64,000 nucleotides of DNA from CAZMXP01 sp964570285 (GTDB taxonomy: Bacteria; Planctomycetota; PLA2): NCBI GenBank assembly GCA_964570285.1, contig CAZMXP010000027.1, positions 1-64,000 of the forward strand, written 5' to 3'. Shown piece after piece: positions 9,131 to 17,633 of this stretch. The notes beneath the pieces were generated by a model, which worked only from the letters and a program-made list of their open reading frames with translations, had not been told where the DNA came from and did not search any database. Position numbers and translations under genes: made by a program. Positions within the stretch are counted from its first letter, which is position 1, and the number at the start of each line of letters is the position of its first letter.

Positions 9131-11479
9131 ATGCCTCGGCGGGTCCTGCTCGCGGCGTTCGCTGCTCTCTGGCTCCTTGCGCGCGTCGTCGGCGGCCAGG
9201 AGAAGCCCGAGGCGCCGGGCGTGCGCATCACGCTTCCGGAGGTGATGCAGTGCGAGGATCTGAGCGACGACTCTTCCGGCAAGGCCTTCGCCGTGCTCGG
9301 TCCGGTCGAGTTCGCCGTCGAACAGGGGGAGGCGCTGCTCTTCTCCGTCCGCGCGCGGCGCGTCGTCCTCTGGCTCGACCCCGCCTTCGACAAGACGATC
9401 TTCGCGCTCGTCGGACAGCTGCGCAAGGACCCGGACATCGTGCCGCTCTGGGCGGTCCGCGCGCTCTATGCGGAGGGGGGGCAGGTCCCCGCTGTCTTCC
9501 AGACGGCGGGGAGGATCTTCCGCTGCTCGTCGTTCTACTACGAGTTCACGACGCACCGCGGCCTGATCGTGGATGCGGACCTGCGCTTCCCGAAGAAGGG
9601 GGCCTCGGGGGACGGGATGGCCGACATCGTGATGCGCGCGCGGCGCCTGCACGTGACCGGTCCCGGCGCGATGGTCGCGCAGGAGGCCGCCTTCTTCACG
9701 ACCCCCTACCACGAGCCGGACGTGGCGATCACGGCGAGCCGCGTCACGCTCGAAGAGCGCGAGGTGGGCGCCGCGCTCGGCAAGCTGATCCGCCTCTCCG
9801 CCGACCGGCGCGAGGAGGGGGGGCCCTCGCGGGAGGAGGTCGAGGCGCTGCTTCGCGAGATCGAGCAGAAGGGGCTCACGCGGGAGGGGCGGCTGATGAT
9901 CGCGGAGGACGTGCGCGCCCGCGTGCTCGGGATCCCGTCGCCGAAGTTCCCGCGGGTCAAGAGCGACGGCGACAACCCGCCCATGCGCTTCGCCGTCGAG
10001 ATCGGCGGGCAGGGCTCCCTCGACAGCGGGCTCAAGCTCGGCGTGGGGCTCGACAGCCGTCCGGTGAGCTGGCTGGTCGGGGCGGGCTACTACGACGGGA
10101 GGGGGCCTCTCTTCGACTTCCTCGCGGAGACGGCGACGGAGGATGGCCGCCTGACCGGGCGCACCTACGGTGTCTACCTGCACGACGAGGGCGACGACGG
10201 GGGCGTCGTGCCGAGCACGAAGAACCGGTACTGGACGAAGAACCAGTACCGCTTCCGGATCGACGATCGCTGGCGCCTCGACGGCGAGCTGGCCGACCTC
10301 TCCGACGCGACCTGGCTCCGGAACTTCGACGAGCGCGAGTTCAAGGAGGAAAAGGAGCAGGAGACGCTGCTCCACCTGCGGCACCGCGGGACGGCCTCCC
10401 ATTTCTCGCTGACCGCGAAGGTACAGTCGATCGGCTTCCTCGACACGGTCGAGGAGCTGCCGCGCGCGAGCTACGCCTATCCGGCGCTGACGCTGCTCAC
10501 GCTCGGCGAGGGCTCGAACGGCGAGCCGCTTCGGCTCCAGCTCGGGCTCACGGCGGAGGCGGCCAACCTGGACTTCGAGGACGGCGACAGCGACGGCGTC
10601 GCGACCCCCGGGTTCCGCACGGGCCGGGTGGACGTCGATCCGACGCTCTACGTCTCGTTCGATGCGGGACCCGTGCGCGTCGTGCCCTTCGCGGGGTTCC
10701 GGGCGACCGCCTACGAGAACGACCTCACGGGAGGCTCCGCCGGCCGCTTTGCCGGCAGCGCCGGGATCCGGTTGGACACGCAACTCCAGCGCGTCCATGC
10801 GCGCACGCGCCACGTGATCAACCTGAGCGTCGAGTACCTGGACCTCTACGAGGTGAGCGAGAGCCCGGCCGCCCTCTTCCCCTTCGATGCGATCGACCGC
10901 CTCGAGCCCTTCGAGCGGGTCGCGGCGCGCGTGCGCAACCGCTGGATCCGCGGAGGGCGCACGCTTCTCGACGTCGAGCTCCTCGCCGCGTGGTTTCCGG
11001 AGGGCCGCCAGCCGTTCGGCGCCCGCGGCGATGGGCTGCTGGAGTTCGACCTGCGCTGGTTCCCCACGACGCGCAGCACGGTGCTGGTGCGCGCGCAGGT
11101 GGATCCGGACACGCAGACCCTCGACACCGCGAGCCTCGAGCAGCAGTGGCAGGTCACCGAGCAGCTGGCGCTGCTCGTCGGCCTGCGCCATCTCGACCGG
11201 GACAGCGACATCCTCACCGGCCAGGCCGAGCTCTACGTCGACGAGCGCTGGCGCCTGCTCGCCTTCTCGCAGTACGACTTCAAGAACGAGGACTCGCTCG
11301 ACCAGGCGCTGCTGATCCAGCGGCTGGGCCAGACGGTCGTCGTCGGCATCCGCATCGCGTACGACCCGGGCGACGACAACTTCAGCTTCGGCTTCAAGTT
11401 CGACATGCTCGAGAGCTTCCGGCGCCAGAAGCGGCGCGAGAAGGAGTGGGACGCCCGCGGCGAAGTGGGCTGGCGGTAG
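9131..11479 (+). CDS. Outer-membrane beta-barrel protein, LptD/OstA-like
   Basis: The 782-residue product has a signal peptide (about 1-22, ending VVGGQ), an OstA-like N-terminal region (residues about 30-200, with alternating short strands such as IFRCSSFYYEFTTHRG) and a long C-terminal region of amphipathic strands ending in an aromatic-rich segment (DNFSFGFKFDMLESF). This matches the layout of the LPS-assembly barrel LptD, which inserts lipopolysaccharide into the outer leaflet. The match is by architecture and scattered motifs; the conserved LptD cysteines were not found, so a related barrel with another job is possible. It follows the M28 peptidase gene after 5 nt and precedes coaD. Confidence 0.65.
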   Translation: MPRRVLLAAFAALWLLARVVGGQEKPEAPGVRITLPEVMQCEDLSDDSSGKAFAVLGPVEFAVEQGEALLFSVRARRVVLWLDPAFDKTIFALVGQLRKDPDIVPLWAVRALYAEGGQVPAVFQTAGRIFRCSSFYYEFTTHRGLIVDADLRFPKKGASGDGMADIVMRARRLHVTGPGAMVAQEAAFFTTPYHEPDVAITASRVTLEEREVGAALGKLIRLSADRREEGGPSREEVEALLREIEQKGLTREGRLMIAEDVRARVLGIPSPKFPRVKSDGDNPPMRFAVEIGGQGSLDSGLKLGVGLDSRPVSWLVGAGYYDGRGPLFDFLAETATEDGRLTGRTYGVYLHDEGDDGGVVPSTKNRYWTKNQYRFRIDDRWRLDGELADLSDATWLRNFDEREFKEEKEQETLLHLRHRGTASHFSLTAKVQSIGFLDTVEELPRASYAYPALTLLTLGEGSNGEPLRLQLGLTAEAANLDFEDGDSDGVATPGFRTGRVDVDPTLYVSFDAGPVRVVPFAGFRATAYENDLTGGSAGRFAGSAGIRLDTQLQRVHARTRHVINLSVEYLDLYEVSESPAALFPFDAIDRLEPFERVAARVRNRWIRGGRTLLDVELLAAWFPEGRQPFGARGDGLLEFDLRWFPTTRSTVLVRAQVDPDTQTLDTASLEQQWQVTEQLALLVGLRHLDRDSDILTGQAELYVDERWRLLAFSQYDFKNEDSLDQALLIQRLGQTVVVGIRIAYDPGDDNFSFGFKFDMLESFRRQKRREKEWDARGEVGWR

Positions 11480-11502
11480 AGGAGCGCCCCCGGACCCCCT
11501 GT

Positions 11503-11508
11503 TATCAT
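11503..11508 (+). promoter_or_regulatory. -10-like hexamer 7 nt upstream of the coaD start
   Basis: TATCAT lies seven bases before the GTG start of coaD, with no Shine-Dalgarno sequence between and no recognisable -35. It would give a leaderless mRNA. It is one of several such placements in the window. Confidence 0.35.
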
Positions 11509-11515
11509 CGCGCGG

Positions 11516-12016
11516 GTGGCGCTCGCGATCTACCCGGGGACCTTCGATCCCGTCACGCTCGGCCATCTCGACCTCGTCCGGCGCGGCGCGGCCCTCTTCG
11601 GGCGTCTGCTCGTCGCCGTCGGCACGCGGGTCGACAAGAAGACCCTCTTCACCGCCGAGGAGCGTGTGGCGCTGCTCCGCGAGGCGGTCGCGGGGATCCA
11701 GGGGGTCGAGGTGGAGGCGTTCGAGGGGCTCGTCGCGGACTTCGCGCGGGCGCGCGGCGCGACGGTGCTGCTGCGCGGCGTCCGCAACGGCGGCGACTTC
11801 GAGTACGAGGGGCGGATGGCGGTGACGAACGCGCGCCTCGCGCCCGGCCTCGAGACGCTGCTGCTCGTCGCCGAGCCGCAGACCGCCTTCCTCTCTTCGA
11901 CCCTCGTCCGCGAGATCACCGCGGCGGGGGGAGACCTCGACGCGTTCGTCCCCCCCTGCGTGGCGCGCGCGCTGCGCGGGAAAGGGCGGCGGCCCCCGCG
12001 TGAGACTCGTACCTGA
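11516..12016 (+). CDS. coaD: Phosphopantetheine adenylyltransferase
   Basis: The 166-residue cytoplasmic enzyme transfers AMP from ATP to 4'-phosphopantetheine in the penultimate step of coenzyme A synthesis. The N-terminal nucleotidyltransferase motif YPGTFDPVTLGH is intact, as are RGVRNGGDFEYE and the C-terminal SSTLVREI motif. Length is typical (about 160). The start is GTG at 11516; similarity begins at its second residue, so no other start fits. It lies 36 nt after the LptD-like gene. Downstream is a non-coding stretch of about 210 nt before the oligopeptide transporter operon. Confidence 0.96.
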   Translation: MALAIYPGTFDPVTLGHLDLVRRGAALFGRLLVAVGTRVDKKTLFTAEERVALLREAVAGIQGVEVEAFEGLVADFARARGATVLLRGVRNGGDFEYEGRMAVTNARLAPGLETLLLVAEPQTAFLSSTLVREITAAGGDLDAFVPPCVARALRGKGRRPPRETRT

Positions 12017-12210
12017 GGACTGGGGACCAGAGCGGGCCTTGCGGGGACAGCGCGACGCGAGGGGGGGGCCGCCGCCACGGGAACGGGTTGGAGATGGACT
12101 TCGGGAAGTTGCCGCGCTGCCTCACAGGGGCAGCATGACCTCGCGGCCGCGGCCGCGCCATCGGCAACTCGCCTGATTCGGCGGGGGGCTCGGGGGGCGC
12201 CCCGCCGTGG

Positions 12211-12216
12211 TACGCT
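12211..12216 (+). promoter_or_regulatory. -10-like hexamer 11 nt upstream of the oppA-like start
   Basis: TACGCT, eleven bases before the ATG at 12228, could be the -10 of a leaderless or near-leaderless operon promoter. The 5' side (12017-12210) is G/C-rich with long G runs; I saw no convincing -35 and no gene in it. Confidence 0.3.
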
Positions 12217-12227
12217 CCGCTCCCGCC

Positions 12228-13874
12228 ATGCGAAACCTCGCCCTTCTCGCCCTTCTCGCCCTGGCATCGTGCGGAGAAGACGACAAGCCGTCGCCCAAGG
12301 CTTCGTCGAGCCCGCAACGGCAGTTCAGCCCCGAGGACGACTCGTGGAAGTCGGTGCCGCAGGAGCTGATCTTCAACAACAACGCTGATCCCGAGACGCT
12401 CGACCCCGCGATCATGACGGGCGTGCCGGAGCACTCCCTCGCGCTCGCGCTCTACGAGGGGCTGACGAGCCACGACCCGAAGACGCTGGAGCCGGTGCCG
12501 GGGGTCGCGGAGCGCTGGGAGGTGAGCGCCGACGGCCGCACCTACACGTTCCATCTGCGCGCGAACGCGAAGTGGAGCAACGGGGACCCGGTGACGTCGC
12601 AGGACTTCCTCTGGTCGTGGTACCGGGCGATCGGCGAACCGGAGTGCGACTACGCCTACCACTTCGACTACATCGACGGCGCGATCGCGTGGCGCGCCGG
12701 CCTCGGCGCCGTGAAGCGGCCGATGGAGGAGTTCCAGCGGCAGGTAGGCGTGGCGGCGCCGGACCCGCGGACGCTCGTCGTGCGTCTCGCAGCCCCGTGC
12801 GCCTACTTCCTCGACCTCTGCGCGTTCGAGACCTTCATGCCGGTCCACCGCGCGACCTTCGAGAAGCACGGGGAGGCGTGGACGAGCAACGAGAACTGGG
12901 TCGGCAACGGCCCCTACAAGCTGCAGAACTGGTCCCGGCGGCAGCACATCGTGATGGTGAAGAACCCGCATTACTGGGACGTCGGATTCCTGAAGCTGAC
13001 GAAGATCACCGCACTCCCGGTGGACGACATGGACCAGGCGTGGAACAAGTTCCTGAAGCGGGAGGTGCACTGGATCCGCTCGGTGCCTTCCGCCAAGATC
13101 GACGAGGCGAAGCGCAACCCCGAGTACTTCGTCCAGCCCTATCTGGGCACCTACTTCTACCGCTTCAACGTCGGCAAGTGCGCGCACCTGGCCGACAAGC
13201 GCGTGCGCAAGGCTCTCTCGATGGCCGTCAACCGCGAGACGATCACGCGCGACATCCTGCGGGCGGGCCAGATCCCGGCGGAGTGGTTCTGCCCCGCGGT
13301 GGCCGGGTACGAACCCCCCAAGGGCTTCCGCTACGACCCCGACGCCGCGCGGGCGCTCCTCGCCGAGGCCGGCTATCCGGGCGGCAAGGGCTATCCGCCG
13401 CTGACGCTCTTCTACAACACGCACGAGGACCACAAGAAGGTCGCGGAGAGCGTCGCGCAGATGTGGCGCGAGAACCTCAACCTGCACGTGACGCTGCAGA
13501 ACTCCGAATGGAAGGTCTACCTGAAGCAGGTGGAGTTGCTCGACTACCAGGTGGCCCGCGCGGGATGGATCGGCGACTACGGCGATCCGATGAGCTTTCT
13601 CGACATGTGGCTCACCGGCGGCGGGAACAACAACACCGGCTGGAGCAACCCGCGCTACGACGAGTTGATCGCGAAGGCGCGCGTCGAGATCGACCACGGC
13701 AAGCGGCTCGAGTACTTCGGGGAGGCGGAGCGGATCGTCGTCGAGGACGAGTTCCCGATCCTCCCGCTCTACATGTACGTGAACCAGGGGATGAAAGTGG
13801 ACCGGCTGCGCGGCTGGTACGAGAACATCCGCGACCTCCACCCCTTCCAGTACATGTACTTCGAGCCGGAGTAG
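12228..13874 (+). CDS. oppA: Peptide ABC transporter substrate-binding lipoprotein (OppA type)
   Basis: A 548-residue solute-binding protein of family 5. The start chosen is ATG at 12228 because it opens directly into a lipoprotein signal (MRNLALLALLALASC, lipid attachment at Cys15); an upstream in-frame GTG at 12207 would add seven residues that disturb the signal. Family features include NNADPETLDP, VAERWEVSADGRTYTFHLR, KWSNGDPVTSQDFLWS and RKALSMAVNRETI. It would capture oligopeptides in the periplasm and hand them to the permease encoded next. The oppB-like start follows after 3 nt. The preferred peptide cannot be read from sequence. Confidence 0.93.
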   Translation: MRNLALLALLALASCGEDDKPSPKASSSPQRQFSPEDDSWKSVPQELIFNNNADPETLDPAIMTGVPEHSLALALYEGLTSHDPKTLEPVPGVAERWEVSADGRTYTFHLRANAKWSNGDPVTSQDFLWSWYRAIGEPECDYAYHFDYIDGAIAWRAGLGAVKRPMEEFQRQVGVAAPDPRTLVVRLAAPCAYFLDLCAFETFMPVHRATFEKHGEAWTSNENWVGNGPYKLQNWSRRQHIVMVKNPHYWDVGFLKLTKITALPVDDMDQAWNKFLKREVHWIRSVPSAKIDEAKRNPEYFVQPYLGTYFYRFNVGKCAHLADKRVRKALSMAVNRETITRDILRAGQIPAEWFCPAVAGYEPPKGFRYDPDAARALLAEAGYPGGKGYPPLTLFYNTHEDHKKVAESVAQMWRENLNLHVTLQNSEWKVYLKQVELLDYQVARAGWIGDYGDPMSFLDMWLTGGGNNNTGWSNPRYDELIAKARVEIDHGKRLEYFGEAERIVVEDEFPILPLYMYVNQGMKVDRLRGWYENIRDLHPFQYMYFEPE

Positions 13875-13877
13875 GGT

Positions 13878-15092
13878 TTGCACGGCCCGCTCCCGTACCT
13901 GATCGCCGACCTCGGGCCGATCGCCGCCGCGGCGCTCCTTCTCGGCGCGCTCGGGGTTGGCGCCGTGGCCGCCTTCTCGCCGCGGGGAAGGACCGGCCGA
14001 CGCCTCGCGGCCCCGCTCCTCCCTCGGGTTCCCCTGGCCCTTCCCCTCTCCCTCCTCCTCGTGCTCTTCTGCCACTTCGCGGTCCCGCTCGGCGTCGGCG
14101 CCGCGACGGGCGCGATCCTCGTCTTCGTGCTCTGGACCGCGCGGGAGATCGTCGTGCAGGGCCGCGCGATGCAGCGCTATGTCCTGCGGAGGCTGCTCGG
14201 CGCGCCGGTCGTGCTGCTCGTGCTCGTCACGATCACCTTCTTCCTCGTGCGCCTCGCGCCGGGCGGCCCCTTCGACAAGGAGAAGCGCCTCGACCCCGAG
14301 ATCCAGAAGCTCGTCGAGGCGAAGTACGACCTCCACCTGCCCCTGCACCGGCAGTATGGCCACTACCTGTGGGATCTGCTGTGGGAGGGCGACCTCGGCC
14401 CCTCCTTCAAGCAGAAGGGGCGCTCGGTCAACGACGTCATCGGCGACCACATCGGGCCGACGGCGCTGCTCGGCCTCTGCGCGCTCGCGCTGACGCTGCT
14501 GATCGGCGTGTCGGCAGGTCTGCTCTCGGGGCTGAAGCAGAACTCCTTCTTCGACTACGCGAGCATGACCGTCGCGATGGTCGGCCTCGCGCTGCCGACC
14601 TTCGTCGTCGGGCCGATGCTCGTGCTGCTCTTCGCGATGAAGCTCGACTGGTTCGCCGTCTCGGGCTGGGAGCGCTTCCCACGCGACCTCGTGCTGCCCG
14701 CCATCACGCTCGCACTGCCGTTCGCCGCGCGGGTGGCGCGCCTCACGCGCGCGGGCATGCTCGAGGTGGTCAACCAGGACTACATCCGCACCGCGCGCGC
14801 GAAGGGGCTGCCCGAACTGACGATCGTGCTGCGCCACACGCTGAAGGGGACGCTGCTGCCGGTCGTCGCCTTCCTCGGGCCCGGCATCGCGGTCATGCTG
14901 ACCGGCTCGCTCGTCGTCGAGATGATCTTCGGGGTCCCGGGGATCGGCCGGGAGTTCGTCGAGAGCGCCACGAACCGCGACTACCCGGTCGCCCTCGGCC
15001 TGACGATCCTCTTCGGATCGCTGATCCTCGTGATGAACCTGCTCGTCGACATCGCCTACGCGATGCTCGATCCGAGGATCCGCCATGGATAG
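13878..15092 (+). CDS. oppB: Oligopeptide ABC transporter permease (OppB type) with N-terminal membrane extension
   Basis: Residues about 98-404 form a standard OppB permease: it opens MQRYVLRRLLGAPVVLLVLV, contains FFLVRLAPGGPFDKEK and the cytoplasmic EAA-type loop (DYIRTARAKGL), and ends LLVDIAYAMLDPRIRHG. Ahead of it the frame is open for another 97 residues with about three hydrophobic segments, beginning at TTG 13878 only 3 nt after the oppA stop. The ATG at 14169 would give a normal-sized permease but leave a gap of nearly 300 nt, so the extension is probably translated. It overlaps the oppC-like start by 8 nt. Confidence 0.9.
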   Translation: MHGPLPYLIADLGPIAAAALLLGALGVGAVAAFSPRGRTGRRLAAPLLPRVPLALPLSLLLVLFCHFAVPLGVGAATGAILVFVLWTAREIVVQGRAMQRYVLRRLLGAPVVLLVLVTITFFLVRLAPGGPFDKEKRLDPEIQKLVEAKYDLHLPLHRQYGHYLWDLLWEGDLGPSFKQKGRSVNDVIGDHIGPTALLGLCALALTLLIGVSAGLLSGLKQNSFFDYASMTVAMVGLALPTFVVGPMLVLLFAMKLDWFAVSGWERFPRDLVLPAITLALPFAARVARLTRAGMLEVVNQDYIRTARAKGLPELTIVLRHTLKGTLLPVVAFLGPGIAVMLTGSLVVEMIFGVPGIGREFVESATNRDYPVALGLTILFGSLILVMNLLVDIAYAMLDPRIRHG

Positions 15093-16659
15093 CGCCTCGG
15101 GCCGCGGCCAGAGCCTCTGGCGCGATGCGTGGCGGCGGCTGCGGAAGAACCGGTTCGCGATGGGCGGCTTTGTGGTCGTCGTCGTCGTGACGGCGCTCTC
15201 GGTCTTCGCGCAGTGGATCGTCCCCTTCGAGCCCGACTACGGCCAGCCCTGGCTGCTGGCGAACCCGCCCGGCTTCAGCCACCCGGCGGTCCTCGCCGAG
15301 TTGCGCTTCGACAGGGGCGAGCGCCCCGTCGTCGCCCCGTCCGTTCCCGCGCCCGTGCGGCGCTCCATCGTCGAGGATGGACGGCTCGAATACGTCGTCC
15401 ACGAGATCGGGGACACCGAGTACCGGCTGAAACTGCGCCGCGGGAGGATCGAGAGCATCCGCCGCACCGAGGGGGCGGAGTCGGTGTCCGCGATCGCGGT
15501 CTCGGGACCCCGGGAGTTCGTGCAGCGGCTCGCGAGCGCCGGGCCCGCGGGCCCCGAACTGCGCGATGTCGTGCTCGAGACCGACGGCGACCTGCCCGCG
15601 GAACTCGCGCCCGACGGGAGCATCCTGATCCTGCTCGTCCGCCGCCCCCGGACCCCCCGGCCGGAGACGCTCCGGATCGAGATCGCGCAGGGCCGGGTCG
15701 CTTCGATCGACCGCGACGGGAGCGCCCTCGACCGCGTGCGGCTCGAAGGGCGCGATGTGCTGCGCGTGACGAAGGACGGGCGCGAGGCGCGCCTGACGCA
15801 CCCTCTCGGGACCGACCTCGTCGGCCGCGACGTGCTCTCGCGCGTGCTCTACGGCGGGCGCATCTCGCTCGCGGTCGGCGCGATCGCGACGCTCGTGACG
15901 GTCCTCGTCGGCGTCGTCTACGGCGCGCTCGCGGGGTACCTCTCGCGCACGCCGCTGCGCTGGGCGGGGCCCCTCGCCTTCCTCGTCGCGCTCGTCGCGG
16001 GCGTGGTCGTCGGGTACCGGGAGAGCCTCTGGGCCGGCGCCCTCGCGGGGGTGGCCTGCCTCTTCGCGGCGCGCGCGGCGCTCCACCGCATCGCGCTGCT
16101 GCGCAGGCCGCTGACGACCGTCGGCGAACTGCTGATGCGCATCATCGACATCCTGGACGCGATCCCCTACATGTTCCTCGTGATCCTGCTGATGATCTCG
16201 TTCGGGCGCGACATCCTGACGCTCTTCATCGCGCTCGGCCTCGTGCAGTGGCTCACGATGGCGCGCATCGTGCGCGGGCAGGTGCTCTCGCTGAAGGAGA
16301 AGGAGTTCATCGAGGCGGCGCACATGGCGGGCGCGGGCCATGCGGCGATCCTCTTCCGGCACCTGATCCCGAACACCCTCGGGGTCGTGATCGTCTACGC
16401 GACGCTGACGGTGCCCGCGATCATCCTGCAGGAGTCCTTCCTCGCGTTCATCGGCCTGACCGTCGAGTCGGGCGGACGCACGCTCGACTCCTGGGGGTCG
16501 CTCGTGAACCAGGGGAGGCAATCGCTGACGTCGAGCGGCGGCAACTGGTGGGTGCTGCTCTTCCCGAGCCTCGCGATGGCGCTGACGCTCTTCAGCCTCA
16601 ACTTCCTCGGGGACGGCCTGCGCGACGCGCTCGATCCCAAGCTGAAGGGGAGGAGCTGA
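15085..16659 (+). CDS. oppC: Oligopeptide ABC transporter permease (OppC type) with large internal insertions
   Basis: At 524 residues this is about 200 longer than ordinary OppC proteins. The N-terminus has the OppC pattern (LWRDAWRRLRKNRFAMGGF, then the first membrane helix). A hydrophilic, strand-rich insertion of roughly 160 residues (about 65-225) precedes the conserved HPLGTDLVGRDVLSRVLYGG motif. A second insertion adds two hydrophobic helices (about 290-335) after GVVYGALAGYLS. The rest is canonical, including the EAA loop (EFIEAAHMAGAGHAAILFRH) and the C-terminal LNFLGDGLRDALDPKL. With OppB it forms the membrane channel. Start ATG 15085; its stop overlaps the oppD start by 1 nt. Confidence 0.92.
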   Translation: MDSASGRGQSLWRDAWRRLRKNRFAMGGFVVVVVVTALSVFAQWIVPFEPDYGQPWLLANPPGFSHPAVLAELRFDRGERPVVAPSVPAPVRRSIVEDGRLEYVVHEIGDTEYRLKLRRGRIESIRRTEGAESVSAIAVSGPREFVQRLASAGPAGPELRDVVLETDGDLPAELAPDGSILILLVRRPRTPRPETLRIEIAQGRVASIDRDGSALDRVRLEGRDVLRVTKDGREARLTHPLGTDLVGRDVLSRVLYGGRISLAVGAIATLVTVLVGVVYGALAGYLSRTPLRWAGPLAFLVALVAGVVVGYRESLWAGALAGVACLFAARAALHRIALLRRPLTTVGELLMRIIDILDAIPYMFLVILLMISFGRDILTLFIALGLVQWLTMARIVRGQVLSLKEKEFIEAAHMAGAGHAAILFRHLIPNTLGVVIVYATLTVPAIILQESFLAFIGLTVESGGRTLDSWGSLVNQGRQSLTSSGGNWWVLLFPSLAMALTLFSLNFLGDGLRDALDPKLKGRS

Positions 16660-17633
16660 TGGCGCTTCTCGAGGTCGAGGACCTGCGGGTGGGCTTTGGC
16701 ACCGACGACGGCTCGGTCGAGGCCGTGCAGGGGGTCAGCTACGCGCTCGATCGCGGGGAGACGCTCGGCATCGTCGGGGAGTCGGGCTCGGGCAAGAGCG
16801 TCTCGACGATGGCGCTGCTGCGCCTCCTTCCCGAGCCCCCCGCGCGCATCAGCGGACGCGTCACCTTCGACGGCCTCGATCTGCTGCGGCTGCCCCCGGG
16901 GCGGCTGCGCGACGTGCGCGGCAACCGCATCGCGATGATCTTCCAGGATCCGATGACCTGCCTCAATCCGTTCCTGCGGATCTCGACGCAGATGCTGGAG
17001 ACCATCGAACTGCACACGGCGCTGCGCGGGCGCGCGGCGCGCGATCGCGCGGTCTGGTCGCTGGAGCGGGTCGGCATCCCGGGGGCGGGCGACCGCCTCG
17101 ACTCCTATCCGCACCAGTTCAGCGGCGGCATGCGCCAGCGCGTGATGATCGCGATGGCGCTCGCCTGCGAGCCGGAGATCCTGATCGCGGACGAGCCGAC
17201 CACCGCGCTCGACGTGACGATCCAGGCGCAGATCCTCGACCTGCTGCGCGTACTCGTGCGCGAGGAGGGCATGGCGCTGATCCTGATCACGCACGCCCTC
17301 GCCGTGGTCGCGGGCCTCTGCGAGCGTGTCGCGGTCATGTACGGGGGCCGCTTCGTCGAGACGGCGCCCACGCGCGACCTCTTCCGCGAGCCGCGCCACC
17401 CCTACACGGAGGCGCTCCTGAAGGCGCTCCCGCGGGTGGACCAGAAGGCGCAGGCGCGGCTGATGGCGATCCCGGGCCTGCCGCCCCGGCTCGACGTGCC
17501 CTTCACCGCCTGCCCCTTCGAGCCGCGATGCGCGCTGCGCGAGGCGCGCTGCCTCGACGGCGTGCCGGATCTCCGGGGGGCGCCGGGGGGCCGGGCCCAC
17601 GCCTGCCGGGTGCGGCAGGAGGCGGCGCCGTGA
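16659..17633 (+). CDS. oppD: Oligopeptide ABC transporter ATP-binding protein (OppD type)
   Basis: A 324-residue ATPase with Walker A (GESGSGKSV), Q-loop (FQDPMTCLNP), signature (FSGGMRQRVMIAMAL), Walker B (ILIADEPTTALDV) and H-loop (LITHALAVVAG). The C-terminal tail has the Opp/Dpp extension (HPYTEALLKALP) and cysteines in the ACPFEPRC...RC...HAC arrangement that can ligate an Fe-S cluster in relatives. It would pair with OppF to power uptake. The ATG overlaps the oppC stop (TGATG), and its own stop overlaps the oppF GTG, so translation is coupled through the operon. Confidence 0.95.
   Translation: MALLEVEDLRVGFGTDDGSVEAVQGVSYALDRGETLGIVGESGSGKSVSTMALLRLLPEPPARISGRVTFDGLDLLRLPPGRLRDVRGNRIAMIFQDPMTCLNPFLRISTQMLETIELHTALRGRAARDRAVWSLERVGIPGAGDRLDSYPHQFSGGMRQRVMIAMALACEPEILIADEPTTALDVTIQAQILDLLRVLVREEGMALILITHALAVVAGLCERVAVMYGGRFVETAPTRDLFREPRHPYTEALLKALPRVDQKAQARLMAIPGLPPRLDVPFTACPFEPRCALREARCLDGVPDLRGAPGGRAHACRVRQEAAP

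Noticed and set aside
8783..15086. Long minus-strand frames (8783-11566 and 11916-15086)
   Set aside because: They are shadows of the LptD-like gene and the opp genes; no signal peptide, motif or start context supports them.
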